From NCBI RefSeq assembly GCF_904066215.1, contig NZ_LR880474.1, positions 3,038,001-3,102,000 on the forward strand: a stretch of 64,000 bases of DNA, in the 5' to 3' direction. Source of the DNA: Microbacterium sp. Nx66. Its GTDB lineage: Bacteria; Actinomycetota; Actinomycetes; Actinomycetales; Microbacteriaceae. The position numbers and the translations under genes are program-made. The notes under the pieces were generated by a model. That model made no database searches and was not told where the DNA came from. It saw only the letters and a program-made list of their open reading frames with translations. This document shows, one piece after another, positions 35,073 through 44,053 of the stretch; within the stretch, counting starts at the first letter, position 1; each line of letters begins with the position of its first letter.

Positions 35073-36398
35073 ATGCCCGAGAACACCACCGTCTCCCGTC
35101 GCCAGCTCCTGCAGTTCGCCGGGCTCGGCGCCGCCGGCCTCCTCCTCGCCGGTTGCATGCCGAGCGGCGGCGGCAACGGCAGTCCGTCCTCCTCCCCCGG
35201 CGCCGGACTCGGCACCGGCGACTTCACCGCCACCGACTTCTCCTTCTCCAGCTGGTCGCTGACCGAGGAGGCCGCCGCCCCGGCGACCCGCGCGCTGCTC
35301 GACGGCTACAAGAAGACCAACGAGGTCGGCATCACCGAGGTCTCCTTCCCCTACAACGAGTACTTCAAGCAGCTCATGCTGCAGGTGCGCGGCGGGCAGT
35401 TCACCGGCGCCGCGCACGTCGACGTCGCCTGGCTCGCCTCGCTGGCCGCGCTCGGCAAGCTGGAGGACGTCTCGGCACTCACGAAGGGCCGCGGCTACAC
35501 CGCGTCGAGCTTGGAGGCCACGCAGCTCGACGGGAAGCAGTACGCGTTCCCGTGGACCATCGGCGCGATCGGGCTCATCACCAACTCGGAGCTCCTGAAG
35601 AAGGCGGGGATCTCCACGTTCCCGACCACCGTCGACGACTTCGAGGCGGCGCTGAAGAAGCTCAAGGCCCTCGGCGGCGGCCTCATCCCCTACGCCGCCT
35701 CGACCAAGGCCGCCCAGCTCAAGGACGTTCTCATCTGGATGCAGACGTTCGGCAGCGACCTCGTCAAGGACGGCAAGGTCACGATCGGCGACGACGCGAG
35801 CATCGAGGCGGTCACCTGGTACAAGTCGCTGTACGACCAGGGGCTCATCGCCGCCGACGTCGACCGCTTCGACGCCCGCTCGCTGTTCTCCCAGGGCCGC
35901 GCCGCCATCTACGACGACGCCCCCGTGGGCCGCGCGTCCGTCACGAAGGACTCCCCGGATCCGGACCTCGCCTCCAAGCTCGTGCCCGAGTCCCGCCCCG
36001 TCCTGAAGAAGGGCGACACCCCGCGCGCTCTCGTCTGGGGCGGCGCGATCGCCATCGTCGGCGGCGGAGCCGGCGACAGCACGCGCACGGCCGCGGACTT
36101 CGGCCAGTGGGCCACGAGCGACCTGAAGGCGGTGCTCGGCGACTACGAGCTGCGCGGACTGCCGCCCGTGACCGAGGAGGCGCAGGCCTCGAAGGAAGTG
36201 GCGTCCGACGCGTTCGGCTCGCGCTTCGCCGAGAAGATCACGGCGACCGCGACCACCAACCCGTTCTGGCAGTACCCGCAGTACGCCCAGATCGAGACCG
36301 TGATCGCGGACCGCGTGCAGGCCGTCCTCGTGGGACAGCAGAGCGCGAAGGACGCGATGGCGCAGGCCGGCGGCCAGGCGCAGAAGCTGCTGGGCTGA
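35073..36398 (+). CDS. Sugar ABC transporter substrate-binding lipoprotein
   Basis: A 441-residue solute-binding protein. The leader SRRQLLQFAGLGAAGLLLAG followed by cysteine 28 combines a Tat-like twin arginine with a lipobox, so export may be by Tat. A Gly/Ser/Pro linker follows. The mature part is a family-1 sugar-binding fold (FSFSSWSLTEEAAAPATRAL, then YAFPWTIGAIGLITNSELL). It serves the two permeases upstream; its sugar is unknown but the secreted BNR protein downstream suggests a polysaccharide fragment. Confidence 0.9.
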   Translation: MPENTTVSRRQLLQFAGLGAAGLLLAGCMPSGGGNGSPSSSPGAGLGTGDFTATDFSFSSWSLTEEAAAPATRALLDGYKKTNEVGITEVSFPYNEYFKQLMLQVRGGQFTGAAHVDVAWLASLAALGKLEDVSALTKGRGYTASSLEATQLDGKQYAFPWTIGAIGLITNSELLKKAGISTFPTTVDDFEAALKKLKALGGGLIPYAASTKAAQLKDVLIWMQTFGSDLVKDGKVTIGDDASIEAVTWYKSLYDQGLIAADVDRFDARSLFSQGRAAIYDDAPVGRASVTKDSPDPDLASKLVPESRPVLKKGDTPRALVWGGAIAIVGGGAGDSTRTAADFGQWATSDLKAVLGDYELRGLPPVTEEAQASKEVASDAFGSRFAEKITATATTNPFWQYPQYAQIETVIADRVQAVLVGQQSAKDAMAQAGGQAQKLLG

Positions 36399-36409
36399 GG
36401 AGCATCGCC

Positions 36410-38215
36410 ATGACCCTCCGCTGGAAGGCCGGCGCCACCGCTGCCGCCGCCCTCACCGCACTCGTCCTCGCTGCGCCGGCTCCGGCCGCCGCCGCGACCC
36501 CCGACGTCGAGACCGTACCCGTCACGGTCGACAGCTCCAACCAGTCCGGCTGGTGGAATCCGCTCGTCGTCGACGGCGACGAGACGTACTTCGCCTACAA
36601 CGTGCCCGGTTCGGTGGCGGCGAAGCACCAGGTGAACCTGGCCGTCCGCGCCGCCGACGGCACGTGGACATCGGGCTGCCTGCGCCTGGCGACCGGGGCC
36701 TGCGCGGAGTATGCGGACGACAACGGCCACAACCAGCCGTCCATCGCGATCGACGGCGACGGGTACATCCACGCGTTCGTCTCCATGCACCACGAGCCGT
36801 GGAAGTACTTCCGCTCCACCGTGCCCTACGACGCGACCTCGCTCGTCGACGTGAGCGCCGAGATGCCCGACGCCGGCGCCGCGATCTCCTACCCGGTCAC
36901 CGCGCAGGGCGCCGACGGCGACATCTGGCTCATGGTGCGGGTGGGCGCCGACCCGCAGGCCCGCCGCGACGGGGTGCTGTACCACTACGACCCCGCCGCC
37001 GGGACGTGGAGCCGGGAGACCACGATCGCCGCGGCCGTGAACCACTCCTTCTACCCGGACGACCTCGAGGTCGACACGGACGGCAAGGTGCACGTGCTGT
37101 GGGAGTGGGGTCCGTGGCCCGCCGATCCCTACCGTCACCTCGGTTCGTACGCGGTGTACGACCCGGCCACGGGCGGCTTCCGCGACGTCGCCGGGCAGGC
37201 GCTGCCGACACCGATCCGCCCGGACACCCCCGGCGCCGTCGTGTGGCGCGGCTACGAGCCCGGCGAGACCATCGGCGACGCCGTGCCGGCAGTGCAGACC
37301 GCGAAGATGGCCCTCGCCGACGGCGAGCTCGTGGGCGTGACCTACCGGTACGCGGATGAGACGGAGAACTCCTTCGACGTGCGATGGGCGACCTGGACCG
37401 GCTCGGCCTGGACGAGTGAGACCCTCGTGGACACGGACGCCCTGGGTGGCGGCGTGCAGACCATCGCCGCCCTCGACACGACGACCGCGGGCGGTGAGAC
37501 CCGCGTCTACGCCGTGGTGTCGGTGCAGGACTGCGGAATCACCCGCAGTCAGACGGTGCTGCTGACCGCCGGAGCTTCCGGATGGACCGCCGACACCGTG
37601 GGCGACCCCGTCGTGGGCCAGCAGCGGCTCCGCGCGGCGACCCGCGCCGACGGCACCGACGTCGTCTACCTCAGCGCCCCCGCTGTTCCCGGCGGCGGGA
37701 CGCTGCGGCACGCCGAGATCCCGCGCGACGGCCAGGCCGGCACCACCAGCCTCTCCGCCATCGTCGCCTCCCTCCGCGGCGATGCCGGCGGCGAGAACCT
37801 GGCGCTCGGCGGCACCGCGACCGCCTCGTCCCAGCTCCGCGCCGACACCGGCCCGGAGAAGGCCATCGACGGCGGGTGCACGGATGCGAGCCGGTGGATC
37901 TCGGCGGCCTCCGACACCCAGCCGACCATCACGGTCGCGTGGGACGAGGCCGCGCCGCTCGACGTCGTCCGGGTGCGCAGCGGCTACACCGTCGGGCCGC
38001 CGCAGACGTCGGTGCTGCGCGACTTCACCGTGCAGCTCCGGACCGCCGGCGGCTGGGTCACTGTCGGCACCATCACCGGCAACACGAAGACGACGGTCGT
38101 CGTCGACGCCCAGGGACGGACCGCCGACGCCGTGCGACTCCTCATCACCGACCCGTCCGACTCCGCCACCGACGTCGCCCGCGTCTACGAGATCGAAGCG
38201 ATCGCCGCGCGCTGA
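36410..38215 (+). CDS. Secreted BNR-repeat (BNR_4) protein with a C-terminal discoidin domain
   Basis: A 601-residue exported protein: signal peptide about residues 1-29, then a beta-propeller (about 35-465) with the BNR_4 hallmark DNGHNQPSIAIDGDGYIHAF and then SMHHEPWKYFRS, and a C-terminal F5/8 type C (discoidin, CBM32-like) domain from about residue 468 (NLALGGTATASSQLRADTGP to VYEIEAIAAR). BNR_4 propellers occur in polysaccharide lyases such as ulvan lyases; here the substrate is not known. TGAGGAG at the previous stop serves as its ribosome site, so it belongs to the importer operon. Confidence 0.85.
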   Translation: MTLRWKAGATAAAALTALVLAAPAPAAAATPDVETVPVTVDSSNQSGWWNPLVVDGDETYFAYNVPGSVAAKHQVNLAVRAADGTWTSGCLRLATGACAEYADDNGHNQPSIAIDGDGYIHAFVSMHHEPWKYFRSTVPYDATSLVDVSAEMPDAGAAISYPVTAQGADGDIWLMVRVGADPQARRDGVLYHYDPAAGTWSRETTIAAAVNHSFYPDDLEVDTDGKVHVLWEWGPWPADPYRHLGSYAVYDPATGGFRDVAGQALPTPIRPDTPGAVVWRGYEPGETIGDAVPAVQTAKMALADGELVGVTYRYADETENSFDVRWATWTGSAWTSETLVDTDALGGGVQTIAALDTTTAGGETRVYAVVSVQDCGITRSQTVLLTAGASGWTADTVGDPVVGQQRLRAATRADGTDVVYLSAPAVPGGGTLRHAEIPRDGQAGTTSLSAIVASLRGDAGGENLALGGTATASSQLRADTGPEKAIDGGCTDASRWISAASDTQPTITVAWDEAAPLDVVRVRSGYTVGPPQTSVLRDFTVQLRTAGGWVTVGTITGNTKTTVVVDAQGRTADAVRLLITDPSDSATDVARVYEIEAIAAR

Positions 38216-38252
38216 GCGGCACCACCACCCCTCCCGAAAGGAACCCATCCCC

Positions 38253-40514
38253 ATGCGCACCCAGACCGTCGAAGCCGACATCATCGTCGTCGGCGGCGGC
38301 CTCGCCGGAGTGAGCGCCGCCGTCGCGGCCGCCCGCCTCGGCCGACGTACCGTGCTGATCAACAACCGGCCGGTACTCGGCGGCAACTCCTCGTCGGAGG
38401 TGAGGGTCTGGGTGTGCGGAGCGACCGCCCACGGCAACCAGCGGTGGGCGCGGGAGACCGGGATCATCGGCGAGATGTACCGGGAGAACCAGTTCCGCAA
38501 CCCCGAGGGCAACCCCGTGTACTGGGACGACGTGGTGCTCGACATCGTGCGCCGCGAGCCCAACCTCACGCTGTTCCTGAACACGGAGGTGCTCGAGGCC
38601 GAGGCCACCGGACCCGACGACGCCCGTCGGGTCCGGTCGGTCACCGGCTGGACGATGGGCTCCGAGATCCGCACGGTCTTCCGCGGGCCCCTGTTCCTGG
38701 ACTGCACGGGCGACGGGCTGGTCGGCCGTCTCGTCGGCGCCCGGCACCGGCTGGGCAAGGAGAGCCGCAGCGAGTTCGGTGAGGACTGGGCGCCCGAGCA
38801 GCCCGTGCGCGAGTTCCTCGGCTCGACGCTCCTCTTCTATACGAAGGATCTCGGGCACCCGGTGAAGTACGTCGCGCCGGAGAGCGCGAAGGACATCTCG
38901 ACCACCCCGATCCCCTCGTCGCGCATCATCCGCAGCGGCGACAGCGGGGCGCACTACTGGTGGATCGAGTGGGGCGGCACGCTCGACATCGTCGACGACA
39001 ACGAGGCGATCCGCGATGAGCTGCGGGCGGTGATCCTCGGCATCTGGGACCACATCAAGAACTCCGGCGAGTTCGACGCCGACAACCTGACACTGGAATG
39101 GATCGGCAACATCCCCGGCAAGCGCGAGTACCGCCGCTTCATCGGCGACTACACGCTGCGCCAGCAGGACATCCTGGAGCAGACGTCGTTCGACGACGGC
39201 ATCGCGTTCGGCGGCTGGTCCATCGACCTGCATCCCGCCGAGGGCATGTACGCGACGGGGGCGGGCGCGGTGCAGCGCTTCTCGGACGGCGTCTTCGAGA
39301 TCCCGTTCCGCTCGCTGTACTCCGTCAACGTCGACAACCTGCTGATGGCAGGCCGCGACATCTCGGCCACGCACATCGCCTTCGGTGCCGCCAGGGTGAT
39401 GGCGACATGCGCGGCGATGGGCGAGGCCGCGGGCACCGCCGCCGCCCTCTGCTACGCCCACGACGCCACGCCCCGGGAGCTGTACGAGAACCACCGTGCG
39501 GAACTCCGGCAGACGCTGCTGCGCGCCGACGCCTCCCTCATCGGAGTCGCGAACGAGGATCCCTCCGACCTCGCCCGCACCGCCGCCGTCACCGCGTCCA
39601 GCACCCTGCGCACGATCGGCACCCCGGAGAGCACCGTGGCCGCGGCGACCCCGCACACCCTGACGGACGACCTCGGCATCGTCGTCCCCGTGCACCCGCG
39701 CCTCGACACCACCGAGCTCCTGCTCAGCGCCGAGGCCGACACGCAGGTCATGGTGGAGGTCTGGTCCACCGGCCGTCCGCAGAACATCGTGCCCGCGGTG
39801 CTCGAGCACCGCACGGTGATCGACGTCGCCGCCGGTGGCCCGTCCTGGGTGCGGGCGGAGACGCCTTTCGCGCCGGAGGAGCCGCAGAACGCGATCGTCG
39901 TGCTCCGCGCGAACCCGCAGGTGCACGTGCAGCTCGCCTCCGAGCTGCCGCCAGGGGTGCTCACCCTCGTGCACCGCGTCGACAACGACGACCGCAACGT
40001 GCAGGTCGACCGCGACGGCCTCCTCGTGCAGTGGCCGACCAAGCCGCTGCGCGGCCGGGTGCCCGCGTTCCGCACGAGCCCGGACTCCGAGGCCGTCGCG
40101 CCGGAGCGCGCCGTCTCCGGCTACAACCGTCCGTTCGGCGGACCGCACCTGTGGGCGTCCGCCCCGGAGGCCGAGGGTCCGCAGTGGCTGCGCCTGGACT
40201 GGGAGCAGCCGGTCACGGCCTCCGAAATCCGCCTCGTGTTCGACGACGACGTGGACCTGGAGCTCAACACCCTGCATCACCACCGCAGCCCCGACGAGGT
40301 GCTGCCCCAGCTCGTGCGCGACTACCGTGTCGAGGTGCAGCAGGCGGGTTCCGAGGAGTGGCGCACCGTGGCCGAGGAGCACGACAACCGCCATCGCCTG
40401 CGGGTGCATCCGCTGCCGGCGGACCTCGGCGCCTTCACGGCCGCCCGCCTCGTGGTGGAGCGGACGAACGGCGTCGCGGAGGCACGCGTGATCGCGTTCC
40501 GAGTGCAATCGTGA
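38253..40514 (+). CDS. FAD-dependent oxidoreductase with C-terminal carbohydrate-binding-like domain
   Basis: A 753-residue cytoplasmic protein. The FAD fold is at the start (ADIIVVGGGLAGVSAAVAAA, then RPVLGGNSSSEVRVWVCG) with a second FAD contact at LLMAGRDISATHIAFGAARV near residue 370. Residues from about 430 form beta-rich domains; FGGPHLWASAPEAEGPQWLR and LDWEQPVTASEIRLVF look like a discoidin fold. PF12831-type oxidoreductases with such tails occur in polysaccharide clusters and have few known reactions. It follows the BNR gene in the same operon; AAAGGA precedes the ATG. Confidence 0.85.
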   Translation: MRTQTVEADIIVVGGGLAGVSAAVAAARLGRRTVLINNRPVLGGNSSSEVRVWVCGATAHGNQRWARETGIIGEMYRENQFRNPEGNPVYWDDVVLDIVRREPNLTLFLNTEVLEAEATGPDDARRVRSVTGWTMGSEIRTVFRGPLFLDCTGDGLVGRLVGARHRLGKESRSEFGEDWAPEQPVREFLGSTLLFYTKDLGHPVKYVAPESAKDISTTPIPSSRIIRSGDSGAHYWWIEWGGTLDIVDDNEAIRDELRAVILGIWDHIKNSGEFDADNLTLEWIGNIPGKREYRRFIGDYTLRQQDILEQTSFDDGIAFGGWSIDLHPAEGMYATGAGAVQRFSDGVFEIPFRSLYSVNVDNLLMAGRDISATHIAFGAARVMATCAAMGEAAGTAAALCYAHDATPRELYENHRAELRQTLLRADASLIGVANEDPSDLARTAAVTASSTLRTIGTPESTVAAATPHTLTDDLGIVVPVHPRLDTTELLLSAEADTQVMVEVWSTGRPQNIVPAVLEHRTVIDVAAGGPSWVRAETPFAPEEPQNAIVVLRANPQVHVQLASELPPGVLTLVHRVDNDDRNVQVDRDGLLVQWPTKPLRGRVPAFRTSPDSEAVAPERAVSGYNRPFGGPHLWASAPEAEGPQWLRLDWEQPVTASEIRLVFDDDVDLELNTLHHHRSPDEVLPQLVRDYRVEVQQAGSEEWRTVAEEHDNRHRLRVHPLPADLGAFTAARLVVERTNGVAEARVIAFRVQS

Positions 40515-40528
40515 CGGAGGGCGCTAAC

Positions 40529-41470
40529 GTGAAGGGCATCCGTCGTCCCGGCGGAGACCGTCGTCCCTCCAGGAGGCCGCAGGTGACCACCTCGCCCGGC
40601 GGCCGCGTGCTCCCCGTCGCGCGGGCCACCCGCACGGGACTCATCGCGCTCGCGGTGCCGCATCTGGAGGAGCCGTACTTCGCGGAGCTCGGCTCCCGCA
40701 TCGTCCGCGGTGCCGACGACCGGGGGCTGGCGGTGCTCATCGTGCAGACCGAGGGCGACCACGGCCGCGAGATCGACGTCGCCAACGGCGTCGGCCTGCC
40801 ACCCATCGACGGGCTCATCCACATCCCGCGCTCGCTCACGGTCGCCGACCTCACCCGCCGCACCTCCCCCGGGCCGCTCGTGCTGCTCGGCGAGCACATC
40901 CAGGTGAGCCCGTTCACGCACGTGACGATCGACAACCGGGCCGCCGCCTACACCGCCACGGAGCACCTGCTCGCGGTCGGCTGCCGCCGCATCGCCTTCG
41001 TCGGTCGCCGCGATGCCCGCCCGTCGGACGCCGCCGACCGTCGGCATGCCGGATACCTGGAGGCGCTGGCCGCCGCCGGAATCCCCGCCGATCCCGCACT
41101 CACCGCGCAGGTCGACGCCTTCACAGCCGAGGAGGGTGAACGCGTGGCGGGCGCCATGGCCGCCGCGGTCCCCGACCTCGACGGCATCGTCTGCTCGAAC
41201 GACTCCGTTGCCCTCGGCGCCCTGGCCGCCCTTCAGGCCCAGGGACGGAACGTGCCGGGAGACGTCGCCGTCGTCGGCATCGACGACATCCGCGCCGCAT
41301 GCTTCGCCGTCCCCGCCCTCAGCACCATCGCCCCCGACCACGCCCGCCTCGTGGACGCCGCGTTCACGGAGCTGGAACGGCAGATCGCCGCGCCCCCGGG
41401 AGCCGATCTCCCGGTGCGGCACGTGACGGTCGGCGCCCGGCTGATCCCGCGGGCGAGCACGGCCCGATGA
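40529..41470 (+). CDS. LacI-type sensor protein lacking the DNA-binding domain
   Basis: A 313-residue protein whose whole length is the periplasmic-binding-like sensor domain of LacI regulators (TRTGLIALAVPHLEEPYFAE through VAVVGIDDIRAACFAVPALS). The usual N-terminal helix-turn-helix of about 55 residues is absent: the first 30 residues are a basic, disordered-looking leader, and upstream DNA is the coding end of the FAD gene. GTG 40529 was chosen because GGAGGG stands seven bases before it; a GTG at 40511 overlaps the FAD stop. It may be a decayed regulator or a sensor that works without DNA contact. Confidence 0.8.
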   Translation: MKGIRRPGGDRRPSRRPQVTTSPGGRVLPVARATRTGLIALAVPHLEEPYFAELGSRIVRGADDRGLAVLIVQTEGDHGREIDVANGVGLPPIDGLIHIPRSLTVADLTRRTSPGPLVLLGEHIQVSPFTHVTIDNRAAAYTATEHLLAVGCRRIAFVGRRDARPSDAADRRHAGYLEALAAAGIPADPALTAQVDAFTAEEGERVAGAMAAAVPDLDGIVCSNDSVALGALAALQAQGRNVPGDVAVVGIDDIRAACFAVPALSTIAPDHARLVDAAFTELERQIAAPPGADLPVRHVTVGARLIPRASTAR

Positions 41471-41481
41471 CGGCGGCGGAC

Positions 41482-42291
41482 TCAGTCCGCGAGGGCCGCC
41501 GCGAGCGCACGTTCGTCGCCGCCGTCGCGCGGCGCGACGTGCAGGGTACCGACGTGGGCGGCGAGCAGCTCCCGCGCGGAGTCGTCGAGGCCGTCGTCGG
41601 TGATGAGGCGGTCGATGTCGCTGAGGTCGGCGACGGTCGTGAGTCCGACCACGCCCCAGCGGCTGTGCTCCGCGAGGACGACGACCTCCCGCCCTGCAGC
41701 CATGAGCGCCCGGTTGGTCTCGGCCTCCAGCAGGTTCATGGTCGTGATGCCGGCCTGCTCGTCGAGGCCGTGGGCGTCGAGGAACACGAGGTCGCAGTGC
41801 AGGTGCTCGAGGGCGCGAACGGCGACCGGCCCGACGAGCGCCTGGGACGGCGTGCGCACGCCCCCGGTGAGCACGACCGTCTGCGTGTACGGAGCGTCCG
41901 CGCGATCCGGCGGCGAGAACAGGTCGGAGACCGGCAGAGCGTTCGTGACGATCGTGAGCTCGGGGACGCGCACGAGCTCCCGCGCGAGCGCCAGCGCCGT
42001 GGGTCCGCCGGAGATGCCGACGGCCATGCCGGGCTCCACGAGATCCGCGGCCGCCGCGACGATCGCACGCCGTTCGGCCGAGGCCGCGGGAGCCGGAGCC
42101 AGGCGCTGATGACCTCGCGCCCGCACGCCGCCGCGGATGCGCTCGACCGCACCCTCCTCGGCCAGCTGATCGATGTCGCGCCGCACCGTCATCTCGCTCA
42201 CCTGCAGCGTCGCCGCGAGCTCGACGATGGAGGCGGTACCGCGATCGCGGGTCAGGGCGAGGATGCGCTCGCGGCGTTCCGTGACCAGCAC
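41482..42291 (-). CDS. DeoR-family sugar regulator
   Basis: A 269-residue protein. The N-terminal helix-turn-helix is RRERILALTRDRGTASIVEL with LQVSEMTVRRDIDQLAEEGA; the C-terminal sugar-phosphate sensor has GISGGPTALALARELV, LTGGVRTPSQALVGPVA and LDAHGLDEQAGITT. GTG 42291 with GGAAGGAG upstream is the likely start. It converges with the LacI-like gene (11 bases) and diverges from the esterase gene, so cluster 2 or the esterase are probable targets. Confidence 0.9.
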   Translation of the reverse strand: MLVTERRERILALTRDRGTASIVELAATLQVSEMTVRRDIDQLAEEGAVERIRGGVRARGHQRLAPAPAASAERRAIVAAAADLVEPGMAVGISGGPTALALARELVRVPELTIVTNALPVSDLFSPPDRADAPYTQTVVLTGGVRTPSQALVGPVAVRALEHLHCDLVFLDAHGLDEQAGITTMNLLEAETNRALMAAGREVVVLAEHSRWGVVGLTTVADLSDIDRLITDDGLDDSARELLAAHVGTLHVAPRDGGDERALAAALAD

Positions 42292-42371
42292 GCGGTCTCC
42301 TTCCGATGGAGCCTCCAGTCTGCCACGCACCCCCGCCCGCCCCACTCCCGGAACAGGATCCCTCAGCCCGC

Positions 42372-43346
42372 ATGACCTTCCCCGAGCCCTACGCCACCTG
42401 GTTCCCCGATGCCGCATTCGACGGCAGCTACGGCCGGACCGAAGCCGACCTCCGTGCCGTGCTCCCGGTGCCCGCGCCGCCCGGGTTCGTCGACCGCTGG
42501 CGACGCTGGCGGCGGGAGGCCGCCGCGGTGGACGCGTCCCCCGTCATCCTGTCAACCTCCGAGGAGCAGGGCCGTCGGGTCTCCGTCGTCGAGCATGCCG
42601 GCGTCGACGGCGTGCGACTGCGCGCCTGGGTCGTCGAGCCCCTCCACGGCACGCCCCGCGCGGGTGTCGTGCACGGACACGGGTACGGCGGACGCGAAGC
42701 GGTCGACCTCGCGCGGGTGCCGGACGACGTCGCGGCGATCTATCCCGTGGCCCGCGGACTCGGCGTGCTGAACGCGGGAGTGGGTGCACCCGAGCCGACC
42801 CCGGAGCACGTGCTCGCGGGCATCGACGATCCGGAGCGCTACGTGCTCGGCCTGTGCGCGCGCGACCTGTGGCTGGCGGCCGACGTCCTCGTCTCGGTCG
42901 TCGGCGCGCTTCCTCTCTATTACGTCGGGGAGAGCTTCGGCGGCGGCATCGGCGCCCTCGCCCTGCCGTGGGACGACCGGTTCGTGGGGGCCACCCTGAT
43001 CGTGCCGAGCTTCGGCCAGTACGACGAACGGCTGGCGGTGCCATGCCTGGGGAGCGGCGAGACCGTGCGTCAGCACGTGCAGCGCCACCCCGAGGCACGC
43101 GAGGTGCTGCGCTGGTTCGATTCCTCCACGAGCATCGGCTTCGCGGAGGTACCGGTCCGGGTGGAGGCGGCTCTCTGGGACCAGTACGTGCCGCCGCAGG
43201 GACAGTTCGCGGTCGCCGCGGGGGCCCGCGATCTCGAGCTGGCGGTGCTTCCGGCCGGCCATGCGGAGTATCCCGGGTGGGACGACGTGACGGCGGCCGC
43301 GATCCGCGACGGGCGCGCACATCTGGAGCGCGTGCTTGCCCGCTGA
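42372..43346 (+). CDS. Alpha/beta hydrolase, acetyl-xylan-esterase-like
   Basis: A 324-residue hydrolase. The nucleophile elbow is YVGESFGGG (Ser), a late histidine is in LPAGHAEYPG, and VVHGHGYGGREAVDL near residue 100 forms the oxyanion region. The build resembles carbohydrate esterase family 7/acetyl xylan esterases; there is no signal peptide, so it would deacylate imported sugars. It is divergent from the DeoR gene and 122 bases ahead of the cupin operon, which has its own promoter. Confidence 0.8.
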   Translation: MTFPEPYATWFPDAAFDGSYGRTEADLRAVLPVPAPPGFVDRWRRWRREAAAVDASPVILSTSEEQGRRVSVVEHAGVDGVRLRAWVVEPLHGTPRAGVVHGHGYGGREAVDLARVPDDVAAIYPVARGLGVLNAGVGAPEPTPEHVLAGIDDPERYVLGLCARDLWLAADVLVSVVGALPLYYVGESFGGGIGALALPWDDRFVGATLIVPSFGQYDERLAVPCLGSGETVRQHVQRHPEAREVLRWFDSSTSIGFAEVPVRVEAALWDQYVPPQGQFAVAAGARDLELAVLPAGHAEYPGWDDVTAAAIRDGRAHLERVLAR

Positions 43347-43385
43347 GACCGCCGCATGCGCGGCTCCTCGCGCGCGGGAGAGCAC

Positions 43386-43432
43386 TGGACGCAACCTGTC
43401 ATAACAGGTACAGTGAGCTTGTCATTACAGGT
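43386..43432 (+). promoter_or_regulatory. Cupin-FGGY operon promoter with two operators
   Basis: TGGACG (43386-43391) and TACAGT (43409-43414) are 17 bases apart. The spacer is the perfect palindrome ACCTGTCATAACAGGT (43394-43409). A second, half-conserved site CTTGTCATTACAGGT (43418-43432) follows. The same pair of sites is found between the transaldolase and ribokinase genes (62678, 62708). Confidence 0.7.
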
Positions 43433-43468
43433 TGCGCGACGACGCAGCACCCGTTTCGAGGAGCATGG

Positions 43469-44044
43469 ATGCCCGAGTACCAGACCCCGCCGATCTCCCC
43501 GATGGCGATCGCCTTCGACGCCGAGAAGCTCACCCTCTCCCCCGAAGGCCCCACGCTGACCCGGCGGATGTCCGACCTCGAGGGCCTGTTCCGCGACCAC
43601 GACGCCTGGGCGGCCGCCGCCGCGGGCGAGGACCCGATCGTCTACACGGTCGTCAGCTCCCCTGTGCCCGAGATCGAGCGGGAGCTGCCGCAGTCGATCA
43701 CGACGATCATGCCCGGCGACACCGGCGGCGAGCTCTGGATGACCAAGGGCCACCAGCACCCCGACCACCAGGGCGAGATCTACCTCGCGCTGCACGGCCG
43801 CGGCGGACTGCTCATGTTCGACGGCGAGCGCACTGAATGGCTCGACATGCTCCCGGGCACCATCGGCTACATCCCGCCGGGCTGGGCGCACCGCTCCGTG
43901 AACACCGGGGACGAGCCCTACTCCTTCCTCGCCGTGTACCCGGGTGGTGCAGGCCACGACTACGGCTGGGTGCTGGAGCACGGCATGGGCTCGCGGGCGT
44001 TCCGCGCGGAGTCCGGCGTCGACCTGCGTCCCTACGCGGAATAG
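43469..44044 (+). CDS. Cupin-type sugar/sugar-phosphate isomerase (archaeal-PGI-like)
   Basis: A 191-residue cupin protein. Metal ligands are H95, H97 and E103 in TKGHQHPDHQGEIYLALHG, and H141 in IPPGWAHRSVNTGDEPYSF, the layout of the cupin glucose-6-phosphate isomerase family (PF06560). The family also holds free-sugar isomerases, so the substrate need not be glucose-6-phosphate. ATG 43469 gives the conserved start and has GAGGAG upstream. It is first in a six-gene coupled operon and would supply a ketose or its phosphate to the kinase that follows. Confidence 0.82.
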   Translation: MPEYQTPPISPMAIAFDAEKLTLSPEGPTLTRRMSDLEGLFRDHDAWAAAAAGEDPIVYTVVSSPVPEIERELPQSITTIMPGDTGGELWMTKGHQHPDHQGEIYLALHGRGGLLMFDGERTEWLDMLPGTIGYIPPGWAHRSVNTGDEPYSFLAVYPGGAGHDYGWVLEHGMGSRAFRAESGVDLRPYAE

Positions 44045-44053
44045 GCTCCGGCC

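Noticed and set aside
40300..40528. Possible missing LacI DNA-binding domain in another frame upstream
   Set aside because: All three frames were read; the only coherent protein text is the C-terminus of the FAD oxidoreductase, so a frameshift does not explain the absence.
41299..42375. Plus-strand frame over the DeoR gene
   Set aside because: The minus-strand frame has a full DeoR regulator with start, ribosome site and stop; the plus frame has no recognisable motif.
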